From NCBI RefSeq assembly GCF_020734105.1, contig NZ_JAJAFR010000010.1, positions 1 to 64,000 on the forward strand: a stretch of DNA of 64,000 bases. Reading direction: 5' to 3'. Within the stretch, counting starts at the first letter, position 1, and the number at the start of each line of letters is the position of its first letter. Under the pieces are notes generated by a model. It did no database searches, had not been told where the DNA came from, and saw only the letters and a list, made by a program, of their open reading frames with translations. Origin of the DNA: Alkalihalobacillus deserti (lineage in GTDB: Bacteria; Bacillota; Bacilli; Bacillales; Bacillaceae_D). The position numbers and the translations under genes are program-made. Below are positions 27,804-36,652 of this stretch, piece after piece.

Positions 27804-28573
27804 AACCGACCTCTTATCAGAAGCTCTTTGAAAGTAAAACGAATAATGCACACCTTATTACCTTCGATGACGGCAATGATTATGTCGTAAAACTGTATAA
27901 AGAAACTGAAAGAAAAGCGCTCATTAATGAGTGGGTTGCTTATTGTTTTGCACGCTTTTTGAGGTTGCCAATACCATATTCTTATCTAGTAGAGATCCCT
28001 AAAGAATTCTTTGATAAGATTCCTAAGAGTACTGACACTAAATACACCTCCAAACAGTTTGCAAGTAAGTATATAAATAATTGTAAGAACGGTCACGAAG
28101 TAAACGTTACGAACATTACGAACTATTCTAATCTGGCCAAGATTATCGTTTTTGATTATTGGTTATATAATGTAGATAGAACTCGGAAAAATATTCTACT
28201 ACAAGAAAACACACCCACGAGTCACTACTGTTGGATTATTGATAATGCCGATAGTTTTGGTTCAATATCTTGGACAATTAATGACCTTGAGAATCGTCCT
28301 CAAACTATAATTGAAAGTGCGACCCATCAAATGCTCGCGAAACATGTTAAAAAAGAGAAGGACTTTAAAAAGGCAATTCAATTAATTCAAGTTATTCCAA
28401 CACAATTAATAGAGGAAATCGTATCGAGCATTCCAGAAGATTGGAATTTATCATCTGATGAAAAACAAGAATTAATAAAAACTCTTAACTTCAGACGTTA
28501 CTTTACGCTGCACCTGTTAATTGAGAAATTTATTAGAAAAGTATACCGTCCTCTTCAGACTAATAAAAGTTGA
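27800..28573 (+). CDS. HipA-like kinase domain protein
   Basis: The 257-residue protein has the core of the HipA/PI3-4-kinase-like fold: DGNDYVVKLYKETERKALINEW at the N-terminus (ATP-binding Lys), VFDYWLYNVDRTRKNILL (catalytic loop Asp and Asn, near residue 126) and WIIDNADSFGS (metal-binding Asp, near residue 150). It lacks the N-terminal subdomain of toxin HipA, and no HipB antitoxin gene is adjacent, so a toxin role is unlikely. GTG 27800 overlaps the glycosyltransferase stop. An intrinsic terminator follows, closing the three-gene operon. Confidence 0.72.
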   Translation: MKPTSYQKLFESKTNNAHLITFDDGNDYVVKLYKETERKALINEWVAYCFARFLRLPIPYSYLVEIPKEFFDKIPKSTDTKYTSKQFASKYINNCKNGHEVNVTNITNYSNLAKIIVFDYWLYNVDRTRKNILLQENTPTSHYCWIIDNADSFGSISWTINDLENRPQTIIESATHQMLAKHVKKEKDFKKAIQLIQVIPTQLIEEIVSSIPEDWNLSSDEKQELIKTLNFRRYFTLHLLIEKFIRKVYRPLQTNKS

Positions 28574-28625
28574 ACAACTCTTTAGTAAAACAATTCTGTG
28601 ATCGATACTTAGAGTTGTTTTTTAT
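28573..28625 (+). terminator. Terminator of the kinase-GT-kinase operon
   Basis: AACAACTCT pairs with AGAGTTGTT across a 29-base loop, followed by TTTTTAT. Confidence 0.75.
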
Positions 28626-28653
28626 GTGCTCCGAAAATGGATGAAATTGATGA

Positions 28654-28990
28654 TCATTTTTTCCCGAAATAGAATAAACCTATTGCGATCCAAATAATCA
28701 TGATCATTAAACAGAAAATAAATATAGGAATGCACCGAATTGATAAATAAGCGGAACAGATGCGGCAGTGAATGGTCCGCCCCCGACCGTTCAAACCATT
28801 TTTCTAGAATCATTCGAAGCGCTAAAAAAACAAACGCCGCAATATTCCATACGATACCAGTTAAAGCTAGTAGAGCGTGATCAAAAAGGTACTCTATAAT
28901 ACTTGCAATGGCTCCGTTCGCTACTCGTCTTTCCTAATAAGAGGAGAATCCGATTAATATAATACTAAATCCAATCATATCAGCCGACAT
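28654..28990 (-). pseudogene. Decayed small membrane protein gene
   Basis: AAGGAGGGTTATT precedes ATG 28990 on the minus strand and the frame starts MSADMIGFSIILIGF. After a stop, other frames continue with hydrophobic, protein-like sequence: IASIIEYLFDHALLALTGIV, NIAAFVFLAL, then PLIYQFGAFLYLFS and IIWIAIGLFYFGKK before a stop. Two or three frameshifts would restore a membrane protein of about 110 residues. I do not recognise the family. The rest up to 29225 is a promoter region. Confidence 0.5.
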
Positions 28991-29225
28991 AATAACCCTC
29001 CTTAACAAAAAATAAGAAAGTCTCAAGTGAAAAAGAATTTTAATATATTCTTAAAAAGCCGTTCCCATTGCAATAAAAATGAAACATATAGGGAAAGTAG
29101 TTTCATTATGCCTTAAGGTTGGTAAAGTATAAGAGATTGTTCAAAATGGTCAGTTTTTACCCTAATTGAATAACCTCGAAGCAATCAGCGAGTGAAGTCA
29201 ATGCAAAATGTAAGGGGGGAAGTTA

Positions 29226-29591
29226 ATGTCTTATAGAAATTTGACTATTTATTTTCTGGTAGGAATGGTCTTTATGATCGTAGGTTGTAGTAATGAGATG
29301 GAGACGTCAATCGAAGTGGAAGGAAGGGACTTTGAATACATTCCTGAAGAAATAACTATTCCAAAAGGGGAAGAGATCACTCTAACTTTTAATAATCGTG
29401 GTAATGTATTTCATAATCTAATTATAGAACCTATTGATATTTCGAATGGAGAAAATGAAATCCGACTAGAAGCTAACCCTAATCAGGAAGATTCTATCAC
29501 TTTTATAGCAAATAAAGCAGGAAAGTATGAAATGTTTTGTGATGAAGAGGGACATGAAGAAATGGTGGGAACCTTAATTGTAGAAGAATAG
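29226..29591 (+). CDS. Cupredoxin-like lipoprotein
   Basis: The 121-residue protein has a lipoprotein signal (hydrophobic run ending MIVGCS, lipid Cys at residue 21) and a single cupredoxin domain, so it is anchored outside the membrane. Type 1 copper ligands are visible: His in GNVFHNLIIE and the C-terminal Cys-His-Met cluster in EMFCDEEGHEEMVG. It probably carries electrons or copper. The start follows AAGGGGGGAAGTTA at 29226. The cytochrome bd operon about 1 kb downstream is not obviously linked. A terminator follows at 29613-29658. Confidence 0.85.
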   Translation: MSYRNLTIYFLVGMVFMIVGCSNEMETSIEVEGRDFEYIPEEITIPKGEEITLTFNNRGNVFHNLIIEPIDISNGENEIRLEANPNQEDSITFIANKAGKYEMFCDEEGHEEMVGTLIVEE

Positions 29592-29612
29592 AAAATAAGT
29601 CTTCTCCTATCT

Positions 29613-29658
29613 AAGAGGCTACTGAAAAAGGGTGACTTTCTTTTTTTAGTAGCCTCTT
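29613..29658 (+). terminator. Terminator-like arm of the inverted-repeat element
   Basis: AAGAGGCTACT (29613-29623) and AGTAGCCTCTT (29648-29658) pair perfectly over 11 bp just past the cupredoxin stop; the T-tract lies inside the loop. It doubles as the left part of the larger repeat at 29615-29802. Confidence 0.6.
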
Positions 29659-29802
29659 AAGCAATGAGTGAAGCCGTTGCGATTGGTGTAAGACGCTTCT
29701 CACACCTTTAAGCCTGCTATGAGTGGGTTTCTCATAGCAGGCGAAGTCACTGTCGCTTCCTCAAAGTGCTAAAGGTCGGATTTTAACTTTTTCAGTGCCC
29801 TC
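29615..29802. repeat. MITE-like inverted-repeat element, copy 2
   Basis: GAGGCTACTGAAAAAG at the left (29615-29630) and CTTTTTCAGTGCCCTC at the right (29787-29802) are inverted repeats with two mismatches, bounding 188 bp with no coding frame. Inside is a perfect hairpin, GCCTGCTATGAG with CTCATAGCAGGC (29712-29741). The ends match those of the short unit at 20410-20487. Confidence 0.65.
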
Positions 29803-29846
29803 GCTTCTAATGGAGAAGGCTTGATGGGGACTCGCTTAGCTTTTAC

Positions 29847-30209
29847 CTAACGTGAAAAATTTTGTTGTCGCTCAATTGATCCATCTTGTCTGTGTATAAT
29901 AAGACTTGTTTCTTGATTACTAGCAACCATTTGAGCTTTTTTTAGTGCTTCTGCTTTTGTATCAAATATATGACTAGCTTTATCGGCATTTTCTCTTCGT
30001 ATTGCCCAACCATCTGAGTGTGGGACTAAATGATGAGGAGGCGTTTGTTCACCTACCCATTTTTTTGCTTGTGCTATACCAATAGCGATCGATCTTCCTT
30101 CTTCATAGCCTTCTTCAACAAGTTTATTAGCAATATCAATTGCTTTGTCCCTAATCGGTCCTTCAAGATTTTTCATAGAGTCAGGATAATCGTGCTTATC
30201 CCAAGGCAT
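29847..30209 (-). CDS. DUF2188 domain protein
   Basis: The 120-residue protein starts at ATG 30209 (AAGGAGTTGATATTC upstream); the frame is open a few codons further. The N-terminal half, MPWDKHDYPDSMKNL to QAKKWV, is the MPW-type helical module common in Bacillus. The C-terminal half, HHLVPHSDGWAIRRENADKA then TKAEALKKAQMVA and LIIHRQDGSIE, is a DUF2188 domain. Biochemical function is unknown. It is a single-gene unit facing away from cydA. Confidence 0.8.
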   Translation of the reverse strand: MPWDKHDYPDSMKNLEGPIRDKAIDIANKLVEEGYEEGRSIAIGIAQAKKWVGEQTPPHHLVPHSDGWAIRRENADKASHIFDTKAEALKKAQMVASNQETSLIIHRQDGSIERQQNFSR

Positions 30210-30451
30210 GAATATCAACTCCTTTAAATATTTAATTATGGATGGTTTACCCGTTTAATGGGTTGTGAAACTAGTTTTTATACACTGATTTATAGAGACG
30301 GAGGAACGTTGTAATTGGTAGTGTTTAAATATTTTATTTTAGGGGAAAGCGATCACAAATAAGCAGACTCTTTCTAATTTACATTTTTAGGATTATTATA
30401 GTGTGAAATTGTATTTTGTCATTAATTGATCACTTCTCTGTAACTAAATCG

Positions 30452-30475
30452 TATAATTTGTGATGTATTTCACAT
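30452..30475 (+). promoter_or_regulatory. cyd -10 element with Rex operator
   Basis: A perfect TATAAT (30452-30457) is directly followed by TTGTGATGTATTTCACAT (30458-30475), an imperfect match to the Rex box TTGTGA-N6-TCACAA. Rex bound here would cover the transcription start, so cytochrome bd would be made when NADH is high relative to NAD (low oxygen). The -35 element is weak, since TTGATC at 30426 is 20 bases away. Confidence 0.75.
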
Positions 30476-30534
30476 ACATATAGCATATACAATATTCATA
30501 TCTCCAATAGAAACATTTAAAGAGGAGGAAGAAA

Positions 30535-31875
30535 ATGGAGTCTGTAGAATTTAGCCGTTATTTAACGATGCTGACACTGTCAGTACATGTGATTTTTGCA
30601 ACGGTCGGCGTCGGCGTTCCGATCATGATAACAATTGCTCACTGGTTGGGTTTAAAAAGACAAGATGAGCATTATTTATTACTAGCTAAACGCTGGGCGC
30701 GCGGCTATGTAATTAGTGTAGCTGTTGGTGTAGTAACCGGTACGGCGATTGCGTTACAGTTAGCACTTTTATGGCCTCGTTTTATGGAATTTGCCGGTCA
30801 GCTTGTTGCGCTTCCTTTATTTATGGAAACATTCGCCTTTTTCTTTGAAGCTATTTTTCTTGGGATTTATTTATATACATGGGATCGTTTTAAGAATCCA
30901 AAGCTTCATTTTTATTTACTTGCACCAGTTGTTTTAGGTTCTGCCATGTCAGCATTATTTATTACATCGGTGAATGCGTTTATGAATGCACCACAAGGCT
31001 TTACGCTAGTCGATGGTCAGTTGACAAACATTCAGCCGTTACTTTCGATGTTTAATCCTGCAATGCCTACGAAAGTGGCACACGTTTTATCTTCTGCTTA
31101 TATGACAACAGCATTCTTACTAGCATCGATTGCAGCTTTTCATTTATGGAAGGGGAATCGTCATCCGTATCATCGTAAGGCACTTGCATTAACGATGAAG
31201 GTTGCGCTTATTTTCTCAATTGCGACAGCACTTATCGGTGATTTGTCAGGGAAGTATCTTGCAGAATATCAACCCGAGAAACTAGCGGCAGCAGAATGGC
31301 ATTTTGAAACAGAAGGGGAGGCACCGCTCGTTCTCTATGGTGTGTTAACAGAAACGAATGAAGTGAAGTATGCGATTAAGATTCCTTATGCACTTAGTTT
31401 CCTTGTACACAGCAATCCAACTGGAGTCGTAACAGGGTTGAATGACATCCCTGAGGAAGTCCACCCACCATATTTTATTCATTACTTTTTTGACATTATG
31501 GTTACGATTGGGATTGGGCTTACGTTTCTTTCGCTGCTTTATTGGGTGGCCCTCTCTCGTAATTGGTCATTTATTAAAACACGTGCATTCCGGTTATTGC
31601 TTGTCGCATCTGGGCCGTTAGCGATGGTTGCGATTGAAGCGGGCTGGTGGTTTACAGAGATGGGACGTCAGCCGTGGATTATGAATGGATTTATGAGAAC
31701 CGCTGATGGAGCAACGGATTCACCTTATGTAGGCTTTATGTTCATTGCTTTTGCTGTGCTCTATATCATCCTAGTGTCTGGAACAGCCGTAGTGTTAACA
31801 CGTATGTTCAAAAAGAATCCTGTTGAGCGTGAATTAGAGAAAGATTCTATTGAACAAAGGAGTGTGGCGAAATGA
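30535..31875 (+). CDS. cydA: Cytochrome bd quinol oxidase subunit I
   Basis: CydA binds the hemes and oxidises quinol in the bd-type terminal oxidase. The 446-residue protein has nine or so membrane helices, with the N-terminal FSRYLTMLTLSVHVIFATVG (heme-ligand His), the SNPTGVVTGL quinol-loop region of the short Q-loop type, and the signature GRQPW near residue 384. AGAGGAGGAAGAAA precedes ATG 30535. It overlaps cydB by 4 bases (ATGA) and heads the cydABSDC operon behind a Rex box. Confidence 0.95.
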   Translation: MESVEFSRYLTMLTLSVHVIFATVGVGVPIMITIAHWLGLKRQDEHYLLLAKRWARGYVISVAVGVVTGTAIALQLALLWPRFMEFAGQLVALPLFMETFAFFFEAIFLGIYLYTWDRFKNPKLHFYLLAPVVLGSAMSALFITSVNAFMNAPQGFTLVDGQLTNIQPLLSMFNPAMPTKVAHVLSSAYMTTAFLLASIAAFHLWKGNRHPYHRKALALTMKVALIFSIATALIGDLSGKYLAEYQPEKLAAAEWHFETEGEAPLVLYGVLTETNEVKYAIKIPYALSFLVHSNPTGVVTGLNDIPEEVHPPYFIHYFFDIMVTIGIGLTFLSLLYWVALSRNWSFIKTRAFRLLLVASGPLAMVAIEAGWWFTEMGRQPWIMNGFMRTADGATDSPYVGFMFIAFAVLYIILVSGTAVVLTRMFKKNPVERELEKDSIEQRSVAK

Positions 31876-32888
31876 CGATTGAGGTGATAGGAATTTCAGT
31901 TTTGTGGATGTTCCTGTTCGGCTATGTCATTGTAGCGTCTATTGATTTTGGAGCTGGATTCTTCAATGCATCGACAATTATTACTAGAAAAAATCATATC
32001 GTAAACAGTGTGATTCAGCGGTACTTGTCTCCTGTCTGGGAAATCACCAATGTGTTTCTTGTGTTCTTTTTTATTGGGATGATTGGATTTTTCCCAAAGA
32101 CTGCGTACTATTTCGGTACCGTGTTATTAATACCAATAAGCATTTCAATTATTTTGTTAGCGCTGCGTGGAAGTTATTATGCTTTTGGAACATATGGAAC
32201 AAAAGGACATATTGGTTATACCCTTATGTATGGGGTAACCGGTGTTCTGATCCCAGCCTCATTGTCGACGGCTTTAATTGTGTCCCAAGGAGGTTTTATT
32301 CGTGACACGCAAGCAGGGGGAATAGAGTTGGATTATCTTGCTCTGTTTACAAGTCCATTCGCATGGTCGATTGTCGCACTTAGTCTTGTGAGCGTGTTAT
32401 TTATTTCGGCTAGCTTCCTGGCTTATTATTCTTCTGTTGCAAAAGACAAAGAGGCGCTAAAGCTATTCCAACGTTACACATGGATTTGGAGCTTTCCAAC
32501 GATTGTGACAGCGATTGGAATCATTATTGAGATGAAATGGCATAATCCTTCTCACTTTGAAGGTTTAATTTCTCTTTGGTGGCTGTTTGCTTTATCATTT
32601 GTTTGTTTTATTGCTAGTTTATGGCTATTGAAAAAAAGAGAATTTGGATGGTCTTTTATATTCGTAGTCTTTCAGTTTGCACTTGCTTTTTATGGTTATG
32701 GATTATCCCGTTACCCTTATTTATTGTATCCGAATCTAACAATCTATGATGGGTTTACGAATGAAACGATGGCTTATGCGCTTATCACGGCGTTTATCTT
32801 TGGGTTTGTGCTATTGATCCCGTCCCTTTATTTAGTCTTTAAATTATTTATTATGAACAAGCCTTACATTCAAAAAAGAAAATCTTAA
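31872..32888 (+). CDS. cydB: Cytochrome bd quinol oxidase subunit II
   Basis: CydB is the second core subunit of the oxidase, 338 residues with about eight helices. The N-terminus WMFLFGYVIVASIDFGAGFF matches the conserved first helix (DFGAG). Start ATG 31872 overlaps the cydA stop. A CydS-like peptide gene follows after 14 bases. Confidence 0.95.
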   Translation: MTIEVIGISVLWMFLFGYVIVASIDFGAGFFNASTIITRKNHIVNSVIQRYLSPVWEITNVFLVFFFIGMIGFFPKTAYYFGTVLLIPISISIILLALRGSYYAFGTYGTKGHIGYTLMYGVTGVLIPASLSTALIVSQGGFIRDTQAGGIELDYLALFTSPFAWSIVALSLVSVLFISASFLAYYSSVAKDKEALKLFQRYTWIWSFPTIVTAIGIIIEMKWHNPSHFEGLISLWWLFALSFVCFIASLWLLKKREFGWSFIFVVFQFALAFYGYGLSRYPYLLYPNLTIYDGFTNETMAYALITAFIFGFVLLIPSLYLVFKLFIMNKPYIQKRKS

Positions 32889-32902
32889 GGGAGGAAGCGA
32901 AC

Positions 32903-33004
32903 ATGCATAATTTCTTAATTTTTTACGCACCGCTCCTAGTTGTTGTGTTTGCCATGATCACTTCCGTATTCGTCGCAGTAAAAAGCACGAAATATGAGGA
33001 TTAA
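32903..33004 (+). CDS. cydS: CydS-like third subunit of cytochrome bd
   Basis: AAGGGAGGAAGCGAAC precedes ATG 32903, and the 33-codon frame encodes a single-helix peptide, MHNFLIFYAPLLVVVFAMIT, ending in VAVKSTKYED. Length, the FLI-YAP start and position between cydB and cydD match the CydS subunit described in the Geobacillus bd oxidase structure. It is followed by cydD after 3 bases. Confidence 0.85.
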   Translation: MHNFLIFYAPLLVVVFAMITSVFVAVKSTKYED

Positions 33005-33007
33005 GTA

Positions 33008-34723
33008 ATGAAGTCACTTCAGAAGCTCGCATCTGCTCAGAAGGGACGCTATTATGCACTATTTATTTTGGCTTTTGTTTTAGGGTTTGTCATTATTTTG
33101 CAAGCCTTTATGATCGTTACGATTGTGGATGATCTTTTTCTAAATAAACAAACGTTTGATCAAATTTACCTTTTCTTATTTGGTTTATTGGGTGTGCTTA
33201 TTGTTAGAGCGTTTCTTTCTTATTGGAGTGGTCAAATTGGTGTCAAAATGGCTGCTGTAGTAAAAAGGTCCTTTCGAGAGAAGTTGCTTAAAGCTCATTC
33301 GCGTAATTCATTAGTCGCATCCTATAAAGGACAGTCCGGTGAAAAAGTGAGTGTAATACTAGATGCGGTAGATGAGTTGGATAGTTTTTTTAGTAAATAT
33401 GTTCCGCAACGAATTTTGACGACAGTCGTTCCGCTCATGATCTTAGTCGTTATATTTAGCCAGCATCTGTACTCCGGTCTTATTATCATCTTAACTGCAC
33501 CGTTCATCCCGCTTTTTATGATCATTATTGGCGGGTCAACTCAACGTAAATCAGAAGCCCAGCTTGATAGCTTAGCGGCGTTCTCGGGTCGCTTTCTTGA
33601 TACACTTCAAGGTCTGGTTAGTTTGAAATTGTACGGTAGATCCAAACAGTATAAAGATGTTATTCGCCGGAGTAGCCTAGACTTTCGTAATGCGACAATG
33701 AGTATATTGAAAGTAGCGTTTACCTCCTCTTTAATGCTTGAGTTTATTTCGATGCTGAGTATTGGACTTGTGGCATTGGAGTTAGGGTTACGGCTTGTTG
33801 TATTTAGTGAGATTAGTTTTTTTACAGCTTTTTTCATTCTTTTATTAGTGCCGGAGTTTTACGCTTCCCTTAAGGAGTTAGGTAGCGCTTTCCATGCGGG
33901 ACGTAGTAGCCTTGGCGCTGCTGTGAAAATAGATAAAGAACTTGAAAAAGGAGATAAAGTGATGGAGTGGGGCAACCGTCTACTCCCTACGAATCCTGTG
34001 TCGATTGAATTAGAGAATGTACAATTTCAATATAGATCAGAGGGTTTTACCTTGAAAGATATAAATGTACACATCCCGCCTTTAAGTCAAGTTGCTATTG
34101 TCGGTAAAAGTGGTACAGGTAAAACGACTTTATTACATGTGATAGCAGGGTTGTTACCTCCTTTAAACGGTCAGATCCTAGTGGACGGACGGATACGTTC
34201 GGATTATAAGGAAGAAGAATGGTTTGGAACAATCGGTTATATTACACAGCATCCTTATTTATTTGCAGGGACCATTTCAGAGAATATCGCTCTTGGTGTC
34301 GATGCAACAAAAGATGAAATCAAGAAGGCGGCTTGTAAAGCTGGCATTTCTGATTTAATTCAAACCCTGTCAGATGGATATGACACGAAGATTGGAGAAG
34401 GTGGCAGAGGGCTATCTGGAGGAGAAAAACAGAGGATTGCGCTCGCACGTACCTTTTTAAAAAAACCATCGATTATTTTGTTTGACGAACCAACAACAGG
34501 GCTTGATTTATTTACTGAGCAGATACTTTTGAAATCCATTCAAGAACTAGCGCAGCGTTCGACAATTATTACCGTCGCTCATCGATTACAGACGATCAAG
34601 CATGCTAGTCATATTCTTTTTCTGGAACAAGGTACTTTAGTGGCACAAGGAACACATGACCATTTAAAGGCATCTGTTCCTGCTTATCTAGAGTTATTTT
34701 CTAGACAAGAGGAGGAGCATTGA
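33008..34723 (+). CDS. cydD: Heterodimeric ABC exporter subunit CydD
   Basis: CydD forms with CydC an exporter needed to assemble cytochrome bd (heme and reduced thiols have been proposed as cargo). The 571-residue protein has a six-helix membrane domain, then a nucleotide-binding domain with Walker A GKSGTGKTT (near residue 364), signature LSGGEKQR (near 469), Walker B IILFDEPTTGLD and the H-loop His in TVAHRL. ATG 33008 is 3 bases after cydS; the stop overlaps cydC by 4 bases. Confidence 0.94.
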   Translation: MKSLQKLASAQKGRYYALFILAFVLGFVIILQAFMIVTIVDDLFLNKQTFDQIYLFLFGLLGVLIVRAFLSYWSGQIGVKMAAVVKRSFREKLLKAHSRNSLVASYKGQSGEKVSVILDAVDELDSFFSKYVPQRILTTVVPLMILVVIFSQHLYSGLIIILTAPFIPLFMIIIGGSTQRKSEAQLDSLAAFSGRFLDTLQGLVSLKLYGRSKQYKDVIRRSSLDFRNATMSILKVAFTSSLMLEFISMLSIGLVALELGLRLVVFSEISFFTAFFILLLVPEFYASLKELGSAFHAGRSSLGAAVKIDKELEKGDKVMEWGNRLLPTNPVSIELENVQFQYRSEGFTLKDINVHIPPLSQVAIVGKSGTGKTTLLHVIAGLLPPLNGQILVDGRIRSDYKEEEWFGTIGYITQHPYLFAGTISENIALGVDATKDEIKKAACKAGISDLIQTLSDGYDTKIGEGGRGLSGGEKQRIALARTFLKKPSIILFDEPTTGLDLFTEQILLKSIQELAQRSTIITVAHRLQTIKHASHILFLEQGTLVAQGTHDHLKASVPAYLELFSRQEEEH

Positions 34724-36441
34724 TGAAAGAGCTTATAGGCATTGTTGGTTTCATTATGATGAAAAAGAAAGATGTAATCCTATCTATCGTGTTTGGCTAT
34801 TTAGCAGGTGTAACAGCGGTCGGTTTGTTTGCAGCAAACGGATACTTAATCTCACGCGCTGCTCTTGAGCCTCCGCTTTATGTATTAATTACGATGGTCG
34901 CAGTTGTGAAGATTGGAAGCTTTTTACGTGGACTCAGTCGTTATGCAGAACGATATTATTCACATCGAGCGACATTTACGATGCTGAGTGATGTACGAGT
35001 TTATTTTTATGAAAGGCTTGAACTCCATGCGCCTCGTTTGTTCCAACAGTATCGAAGCGGGGATCTTTTAGCACGGATTGTCGGAGATGTTGAAAGCTTG
35101 CAGAACTTTTTCCTCCGTGTGTTATATCCTCCAATCATTATGATTATGGTATTTGTAAGTACGATTGTATTTGTCTCTTTTTATTCTATTTCTATCGTGA
35201 TATTACTAATGTGCGGACTGTTTTTGACAGGATTAATCATTCCAGTCTGGTTTGCAAAACAACAGAAAAAAACGAGCAGCAAAATACGTGAGGAGCGAGC
35301 TTATTTATCTTCGGAAGTAACGGAGTGGTTTCATGGCTTTCGTGAATTGAAGATTCATCAAAAGCTAGAAGAGAAAGAGCAACAACTTTTATCGGCTTCC
35401 GATGCTTATATCAAGGAACAGCAACGAGAAGGGATTCAGTCTAGCAATAATCAGTCTATTAATCTGGCATTCTCATTATTCATTTCTTGGTCGGTGTTAG
35501 CTGTAGGCGCATTCTTAGTAGCTAACGGAGATTTGGATGGTTTGTTTTTAGCGATGCTTGTCATGGTTAGTTTGACCGTGTTTGAGCATTCTACACCGAT
35601 GGCGGCTTTCCCTATTTATTATGAAGATAGTGAAAGAGCAGCGAAACGTTTGTATTCAGTTGTAGAAAAGGATCAAGAAAAAGAGTCCTTATCCAAAGAA
35701 GTAAACGGAATTTCAAATGACGCACCGTCAATTGAATTAAAACAGCTCAATTTCACTTTTCCTGATGAGCATCGCAATGCATTAAATCATGTGAATTTAT
35801 TTTTGCCGGCGGGTTCGAAAACGGCTATTGTCGGGCCAAGTGGGTCAGGAAAATCGACTCTATTACAGCTTATTCTTAACTTATATCCAGTAACAGAAGG
35901 AGAAATTTATTTGAGTGGGGTGCCAGTTAGTCATATTGAACAAGAGAGCCTTTGGAAAAGGACAAACGTAGTGCTTCAAGAGAATCACTTTTTCTTTGGA
36001 ACGATCAAAGAAAACCTCTTATTGTCGACCGACTTGTGGTCAGATGAACAATTACAACAACTGTTACAGGATGCTGATTTAGCTGGTTTTTCTTTATCCG
36101 ATCAGGTAATGGAGAAAGGTCAAAATTTATCTGGCGGTGAAAAGCAGCGACTGGCGATGGCTCGTGCTATTGCAAAAGGAGCCTCCTTATGGCTTCTTGA
36201 TGAGCCTACTTCATCTTTAGATTCATGGACGGAACGCCGTCTTTATGATCTCTTATATCACCGAGCTAAGAACGATACGGTAGTCGTTGTCAGCCACCGA
36301 CTTGCAGGGTTAGAGCTAATGGATCAAATTATAGTGATGGATCAAGGGAAGGTCGTTGAAAACGGTACTTTCACTGAGCTTTTAGAGGCAAAAGGTTATT
36401 TTTATAAACTCAAGCAAGTCGAGAAAGTCATTTTACAATAA
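34720..36441 (+). CDS. cydC: Heterodimeric ABC exporter subunit CydC
   Basis: This is the partner of CydD, 573 residues with the same layout: membrane domain, Walker A GPSGSGKST (near residue 373), signature LSGGEKQR, Walker B LWLLDEPTSSLD and switch His in VVSHRL. ATGATG at 34720 overlaps the cydD stop and GAGGAGCATTG supplies the ribosome binding site. It is the last gene of the cyd operon; a terminator lies about 75 bases downstream. Confidence 0.94.
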   Translation: MMKELIGIVGFIMMKKKDVILSIVFGYLAGVTAVGLFAANGYLISRAALEPPLYVLITMVAVVKIGSFLRGLSRYAERYYSHRATFTMLSDVRVYFYERLELHAPRLFQQYRSGDLLARIVGDVESLQNFFLRVLYPPIIMIMVFVSTIVFVSFYSISIVILLMCGLFLTGLIIPVWFAKQQKKTSSKIREERAYLSSEVTEWFHGFRELKIHQKLEEKEQQLLSASDAYIKEQQREGIQSSNNQSINLAFSLFISWSVLAVGAFLVANGDLDGLFLAMLVMVSLTVFEHSTPMAAFPIYYEDSERAAKRLYSVVEKDQEKESLSKEVNGISNDAPSIELKQLNFTFPDEHRNALNHVNLFLPAGSKTAIVGPSGSGKSTLLQLILNLYPVTEGEIYLSGVPVSHIEQESLWKRTNVVLQENHFFFGTIKENLLLSTDLWSDEQLQQLLQDADLAGFSLSDQVMEKGQNLSGGEKQRLAMARAIAKGASLWLLDEPTSSLDSWTERRLYDLLYHRAKNDTVVVVSHRLAGLELMDQIIVMDQGKVVENGTFTELLEAKGYFYKLKQVEKVILQ

Positions 36442-36514
36442 AGTATGTAAAGCTGTGGTTCTCCTTAGGGAAAAGCATGAAGTTAGCTGGCTGGAAAACT
36501 TAAATTGTTTATAT

Positions 36515-36547
36515 AGAAAAGGGAATCGAATTTATTCCCTTTTCTTG
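36515..36547 (+). terminator. Terminator of the cyd operon
   Basis: AGAAAAGGGAAT pairs perfectly with ATTCCCTTTTCT around a 7-base loop; the U-rich part lies within the 3' arm. Confidence 0.7.
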
Positions 36548-36652
36548 AATATAAAAAGAGTAGCATATAATCTTTTGCAGGGCTTTTATTATTTAATACA
36601 TAATGGGTAAATAATACATAGGAGTTAAAAGCAGAAAGAGGTGGGGAGATAA

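Noticed and set aside
27800-28573. HipAB toxin-antitoxin module
   Set aside because: The protein has only the kinase core, and no small DNA-binding HipB gene precedes or follows it.
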